Position numbers and translations under genes: made by a program. Positions 4,757 to 7,755 of a stretch of 7,755 nucleotides of DNA are shown one piece after another; position 1 is the first letter of the stretch; each line of letters starts with the position of its first letter. Under the pieces are notes generated by a model. That model saw nothing but the letters and a program-made list of their open reading frames with translations. It did no database searches and was not told where the DNA came from. The stretch is from Nanobdellota archaeon (GTDB taxonomy: Archaea > Nanobdellota > Nanobdellia > Pacearchaeales > GW2011-AR1), in assembly GCA_018830905.1 (NCBI GenBank), contig JAHJRM010000026.1, positions 1 through 7,755 of the forward strand, in the 5' to 3' direction.

Positions 4757-6040
4757 TTGTCCATAGTAGTATCAAAAATGGACGATGATGAAGATCTTAC
4801 TAAGAAAGAAAAACTAAGAATTTGTTTTGTCTCATTTTCTCACTCTTCGACAAGTACTGGAGGAATCGAAAGATACCTCGACACAACAACTAATGAGCTT
4901 ATTAAAAAAGGACACTCTGTAGACATAGTTACCGCTTCCTACGACAAGGACAAGGTCCAAACAATAGATAATCTAACAGTTCATAACCTTTCGTTCATGA
5001 GTCCAAAATTCAGAAATAAAGGCCTTGGAGGAAAAAAACTCTATAATTACTTAAAAAAACTAGTAAAAGAAAAAGGTGTAGACATAATATCTGCAGAAAA
5101 TTTTTACAGAGGAACTCCGCCATCTTACGCTTTCGCAGTAAACCTTGTCTCTATTGAAACAGGCGTTCCTGCAGTTCTGAGAATGCATGCACACTTCAAT
5201 AAAGAAATAGAAAAAGCCCTTGTAAAAGATCTTATGTGGTCAAAAATTATGGCAGTAAGTAAAAGCGTGAACAACGCAGCATATAATGTAGGCGTGAGCG
5301 TAAAAAAACTATCTGTTGTCTACCCTGGAATAGATACAGAAGTCTTTAGACCAGGATTAGGAAAAGAATGGTTAAGAAAAAGAATAGATATTTCTGATAG
5401 TGATATTCTGATCATGCACGCAAGCAGAATCACCGGAAGCACTACAAGCTCATATCTTGAACTAAAAGGTATCATAACACTTTTAGAATCATTCTCAATC
5501 CTAGCTCAAAAACAAAAAAACGTAAAACTATTGATAGCAACAGCAAAACCTCCAACAATCTGGCAAAAAGAATTCGACAAGGCAGTAAAAAAAATACAGG
5601 ATCTTGCAGAAATTCATGGAATTGGGAACAGAATAATTATTAAGTCATTTGATCTTGGCGAAATGCCCTTAGCTTACAACGGTGCAGACATATTCGTCAT
5701 GTCATCACAAATGGAATCTTTCGGACTAGTTTATGCAGAAGCCATGGCCTGTGGAATTCCCGTTATAGGAACAAGCGTTGGAGGTATTCCAGAGATAATC
5801 GATGATAACATAAACGGATTCCTTGTTAGCCCAAACTCTGCAGTTGAATTAGAAAAAAAGATAGAGATTCTTGTTAAAGACCCAAAGAAAAGAAAAAAGA
5901 TGGGAGACCTGAACGTAGAAAAAATAATGAAAAAATTCGATATAAGAAAAACAACAGACAGACTAGTGGGAATTTTTCAATCTTGCATAGAAAAGAACGG
6001 TACAAAAAAAGATGGAAGAAAAGAAAAATCCTCTACCTAA
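4757..6040 (+). CDS. GT-B glycosyltransferase, family 4
   Basis: This 427-residue enzyme has the two-domain GT-B fold of family GT4, retaining enzymes that transfer sugars from nucleotide-sugar donors to glycans or lipids at the cytoplasmic face of the membrane. The acceptor domain starts with RICFVSFSHSSTSTGGIERY (21-40), whose Gly-Gly-Ile-Glu is the usual loop after the first strand. The donor domain begins near the PGIDTEVFRP linker (190-199) and carries the EX7E motif, Glu320 to Glu328, within ESFGLVYAEAMACGIPV. GGIPEII and NGFLV follow (342-356), as in most members. There is no signal peptide or membrane helix. The start is TTG (SD 4 nt upstream); ATG at 4778 would remove seven residues with no domain loss. 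Its 3' end overlaps the next glycosyltransferase by 29 nt, so they are translated from one mRNA. Donor and acceptor cannot be predicted. Confidence 0.92.
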   Translation: MSIVVSKMDDDEDLTKKEKLRICFVSFSHSSTSTGGIERYLDTTTNELIKKGHSVDIVTASYDKDKVQTIDNLTVHNLSFMSPKFRNKGLGGKKLYNYLKKLVKEKGVDIISAENFYRGTPPSYAFAVNLVSIETGVPAVLRMHAHFNKEIEKALVKDLMWSKIMAVSKSVNNAAYNVGVSVKKLSVVYPGIDTEVFRPGLGKEWLRKRIDISDSDILIMHASRITGSTTSSYLELKGIITLLESFSILAQKQKNVKLLIATAKPPTIWQKEFDKAVKKIQDLAEIHGIGNRIIIKSFDLGEMPLAYNGADIFVMSSQMESFGLVYAEAMACGIPVIGTSVGGIPEIIDDNINGFLVSPNSAVELEKKIEILVKDPKKRKKMGDLNVEKIMKKFDIRKTTDRLVGIFQSCIEKNGTKKDGRKEKSST

Positions 6041-6790
6041 AATCAGTGTAATTGTAGCAGCATACAATGAGGAAAAATATATCTTAGCATGTTTAAACTC
6101 AATTCTGGACCAATCATTCAAGGACTTTGAAATCATTGTCGTAAACGATACAAGCACAGACAAAACTTCTGAAAAAGTCAAAGCGTTATCTGGAAAAGAC
6201 AAAAGAATATTTCTCTTAGAACAAGATACTAATTGTGGAAGAGCAGAGGCATTGAATCAAGGAATAAAAAGGCAAGGGGCAAATATATTGTATTTCTCGA
6301 TGCGGACGATCTAATGGAAGAGAACAGATTGAAAAAACAATACCTGTTCTTTGAGAATAATCCAGAGATATCCCTTGTTTACTCTAATTTCATTCAATTC
6401 GGAGAAGGGAGAGATGATAAATTTATTGAAGCTATAGAATTTAAGAAAGACCCTTATGAGATTATGAAAGAATCTTTCAAAAAAACTCTCCCTGAAGACA
6501 CAACCCCCTCAAGAATTCTCGACCCAAAGGGCTATATCCCTGGAGGAAGTGTAATGATGAAAAAATCCCTATTTGAAAAAGAGATTCAACTAGATACTAC
6601 TCTGAAAAATTCAGAAGATTATGATCTCTGGTTACAGGTAATTGGAAAAAGAAACAAGATAGCCAAAGTACCAATAGTGGCATTTAGATATCGAAGACAC
6701 GAAAACCAAAAATCAAAGAATCCAGAAAAGATGCAACTTGCTGCAAGCCATATTTTGAAAAAGTTCAGAGAAGGAAAATATTTTCAATAG
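6012..6790 (+). CDS. GT-A glycosyltransferase, family 2, interrupted by a one-base frame break
   Basis: Read through one frame change, this is a 259-residue family-2 glycosyltransferase, an inverting GT-A enzyme. The first part (6012-6314) gives ISVIVAAYNEEKYI (11-24), the nucleotide-binding VVNDTSTDKT (43-52) and NCGRAEALNQGIK (74-86). It then leaves the frame and stops at 6312-6314. The -1 frame picks up at about 6269 with KARGKYIVFLDADD (87-100), carrying the metal-binding DxD (97-99), the acceptor-side GGSVMMKKSLF and SEDYDLWLQ with the likely catalytic acidic pair, and ends at 6790. The break falls at a five-A run, 6266-6270; six As would restore one frame. This may be a sequencing indel, a recent mutation or -1 ribosomal slippage on AAA. 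Unbroken length would be normal for a short GT2. The gene starts inside the preceding glycosyltransferase gene with no clear SD, indicating translational coupling. Confidence 0.85.
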
Positions 6791-6808
6791 GAAAATATAA
6801 ACTCTTTT

Positions 6809-7755
6809 ATGTTAATAGAAATAATCTTATTCATGTTCTTGGGAATACTCTCGGGAACAATCACTGGTTTAATTCCAGGCATTCACACAAATCTCATAAG
6901 CACAATAATTCTCTCAATCTCTGCGTCTGCATTTTTCTTTCTCGAACCAATCTATCTCATAGCACTAATTACCTCAATGGCAATTACACACACCTTTGTT
7001 AGTTTCATTCCCTCGGTTTTCCTCGGCTGCCCAGACACAGACACCGAACTATCCGTTCTTCCAGGACACGAAATGCTAAAAAGAGGTCAAGGACAAGAAG
7101 CAATCACACTCGCAAGTTATGGAGGTCTTCTCGCAATAATTATCCTTGTCATTATCGCATTCCCCTCTTCAAAAATAATTCCTCCAATCTATTCTTTTCT
7201 ATCAAAAAATCTACCTTTAACAAAAAACATCTCAATTTCAATAATGGCGCTCTTCCTAATCTTAATATCCACATTGCTCATCTCACTAGAAAAGAAAAAA
7301 TCACTTGCGTTACTAGCCTTCTTCCTTACAGGAGCACTCGGATTTAGTGCTCTAAATCTTAATCTAAATGAACCACTTCTACCTCTACTAACAGGACTCT
7401 TCGGAGCATCAATGCTCCTCATGACAATCCAAACAAAAACCCAAATTCCAAAACAGAATACTGAAAATCAAAAACCTACATTAAAAGAAATGAAAAGTCC
7501 TCTTGCGAACGCATTCTTAGGCTCCTTCGTCGCCTCTCCATTACTCAGTCTTCTTCCAGGACTAGGTAGCGGACAAGCAGCAATTATCGGGAACACTCTT
7601 TCAAGAAAGCTAGTAACATCTTTCAAAGATAAAGAAACAACCCAAAAAGATTTCCTTGTTCTCCTCGGTGCAACAAACACTCTTGTCATGGGCTTCTCTT
7701 TTGTAGCACTCTATCTTGTATCAAGAACGCGAACGGGCGCAGCAGCAGCAATAGA
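6809..7755 (+). CDS. TctA-family membrane protein, C-terminus beyond the right edge
   Basis: A frame starting at ATG 6809 stays open for 315 codons to the edge. The product is a multi-pass membrane protein of the TctA-like archaeal family (COG1784, formerly DUF112), related to the large permease subunit of tripartite tricarboxylate transporters. Two equivalent motifs suggest its internal duplication: GLIPGIHTN (20-28) and LLPGLGSGQAA (248-258). GCPDTDTELSVLPGHEMLKRGQGQEA (73-98) is a polar signature loop. Hydrophobic segments lie near 3-20, 30-45, 47-72, 103-120, 143-160, 166-183, 188-206, 236-251 and 283-305. No small TctB or periplasmic TctC partner is visible, as is usual for archaeal members, whose substrate is unknown. 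It follows the family-2 glycosyltransferase by 18 nt with only a weak AGGAAAA, so it is probably the operon's third gene. The visible part covers most of a usual length of about 400. Confidence 0.88.
   Translation, partial: MLIEIILFMFLGILSGTITGLIPGIHTNLISTIILSISASAFFFLEPIYLIALITSMAITHTFVSFIPSVFLGCPDTDTELSVLPGHEMLKRGQGQEAITLASYGGLLAIIILVIIAFPSSKIIPPIYSFLSKNLPLTKNISISIMALFLILISTLLISLEKKKSLALLAFFLTGALGFSALNLNLNEPLLPLLTGLFGASMLLMTIQTKTQIPKQNTENQKPTLKEMKSPLANAFLGSFVASPLLSLLPGLGSGQAAIIGNTLSRKLVTSFKDKETTQKDFLVLLGATNTLVMGFSFVALYLVSRTRTGAAAAI

Noticed and set aside
6552..6605. C/D-box-like pair (ATGATGA near 6553 and CTGA near 6601)
   Set aside because: Both lie inside a conserved part of the family-2 glycosyltransferase coding sequence, with no inner C'/D' boxes or terminal stem.
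7189..7689. Minus-strand frames at 7189-7422 and 7468-7689
   Set aside because: They are antisense to the TctA-family gene, whose plus-strand frame is open from 6809 to the edge with clear family motifs.

Overview
The window looks archaeal and is probably from a DPANN-type genome of the Woesearchaeota/Pacearchaeota kind. It is compact and AT-rich. Most genes have their own TATA-like box, placed either for leaderless transcripts or for short leaders ending in a Shine-Dalgarno (SD) site that matches the archaeal 16S tail. It encodes an archaeal-style DRG/Rbg-like GTPase with a TGS domain and an archaeal TctA-family membrane protein. The lineage is inferred from gene content and promoter style; no rRNA or marker phylogeny is available here.

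Layout: two oppositely transcribed blocks meet at a divergent promoter region at 3616-3710. The left block is on the minus strand. In transcription order it holds an Arm/FmrO-like rRNA methyltransferase homologue (3615-2848), a small Pro/Ala/Gln-rich tail-anchored membrane protein (2768-2514), an M16 zinc protease (2470-1253), an arginase/agmatinase-family ureohydrolase (1044-130) and the first codons of another gene that leaves the left edge (68-1). The first four each have an AT-rich box about 21-26 bp before the ATG, as expected for individually transcribed leaderless mRNAs. The edge gene has an SD site instead and probably follows arginase on the same transcript.

The right block is on the plus strand. 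It holds the TGS-domain GTPase (3711-4691), a family-4 glycosyltransferase (4757-6040), a family-2 glycosyltransferase with a one-base frame break (6012-6790) and a 3'-truncated TctA-family membrane protein (6809-7755). The GTPase and the first glycosyltransferase both appear to use SD plus TTG starts. The two glycosyltransferases overlap and the membrane protein follows after 18 nt, so these three genes form a likely operon for making a surface glycan or glycolipid, with a transporter-like protein of unknown substrate.

The most notable points are: (i) a GC-rich, palindrome-structured segment of about 100 bp inserted in frame in the active-site loop of the arginase homologue; (ii) a second hairpin immediately after the TTG start of the GTPase, adding about 23 non-family residues at its N-terminus; (iii) an archaeal homologue of aminoglycoside-resistance 16S rRNA methyltransferases; (iv) a degenerate G3 motif in the GTPase; and (v) the frame break at an A-run in the family-2 glycosyltransferase. 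No tRNA, rRNA, CRISPR array, transposase or complete defence system was seen.
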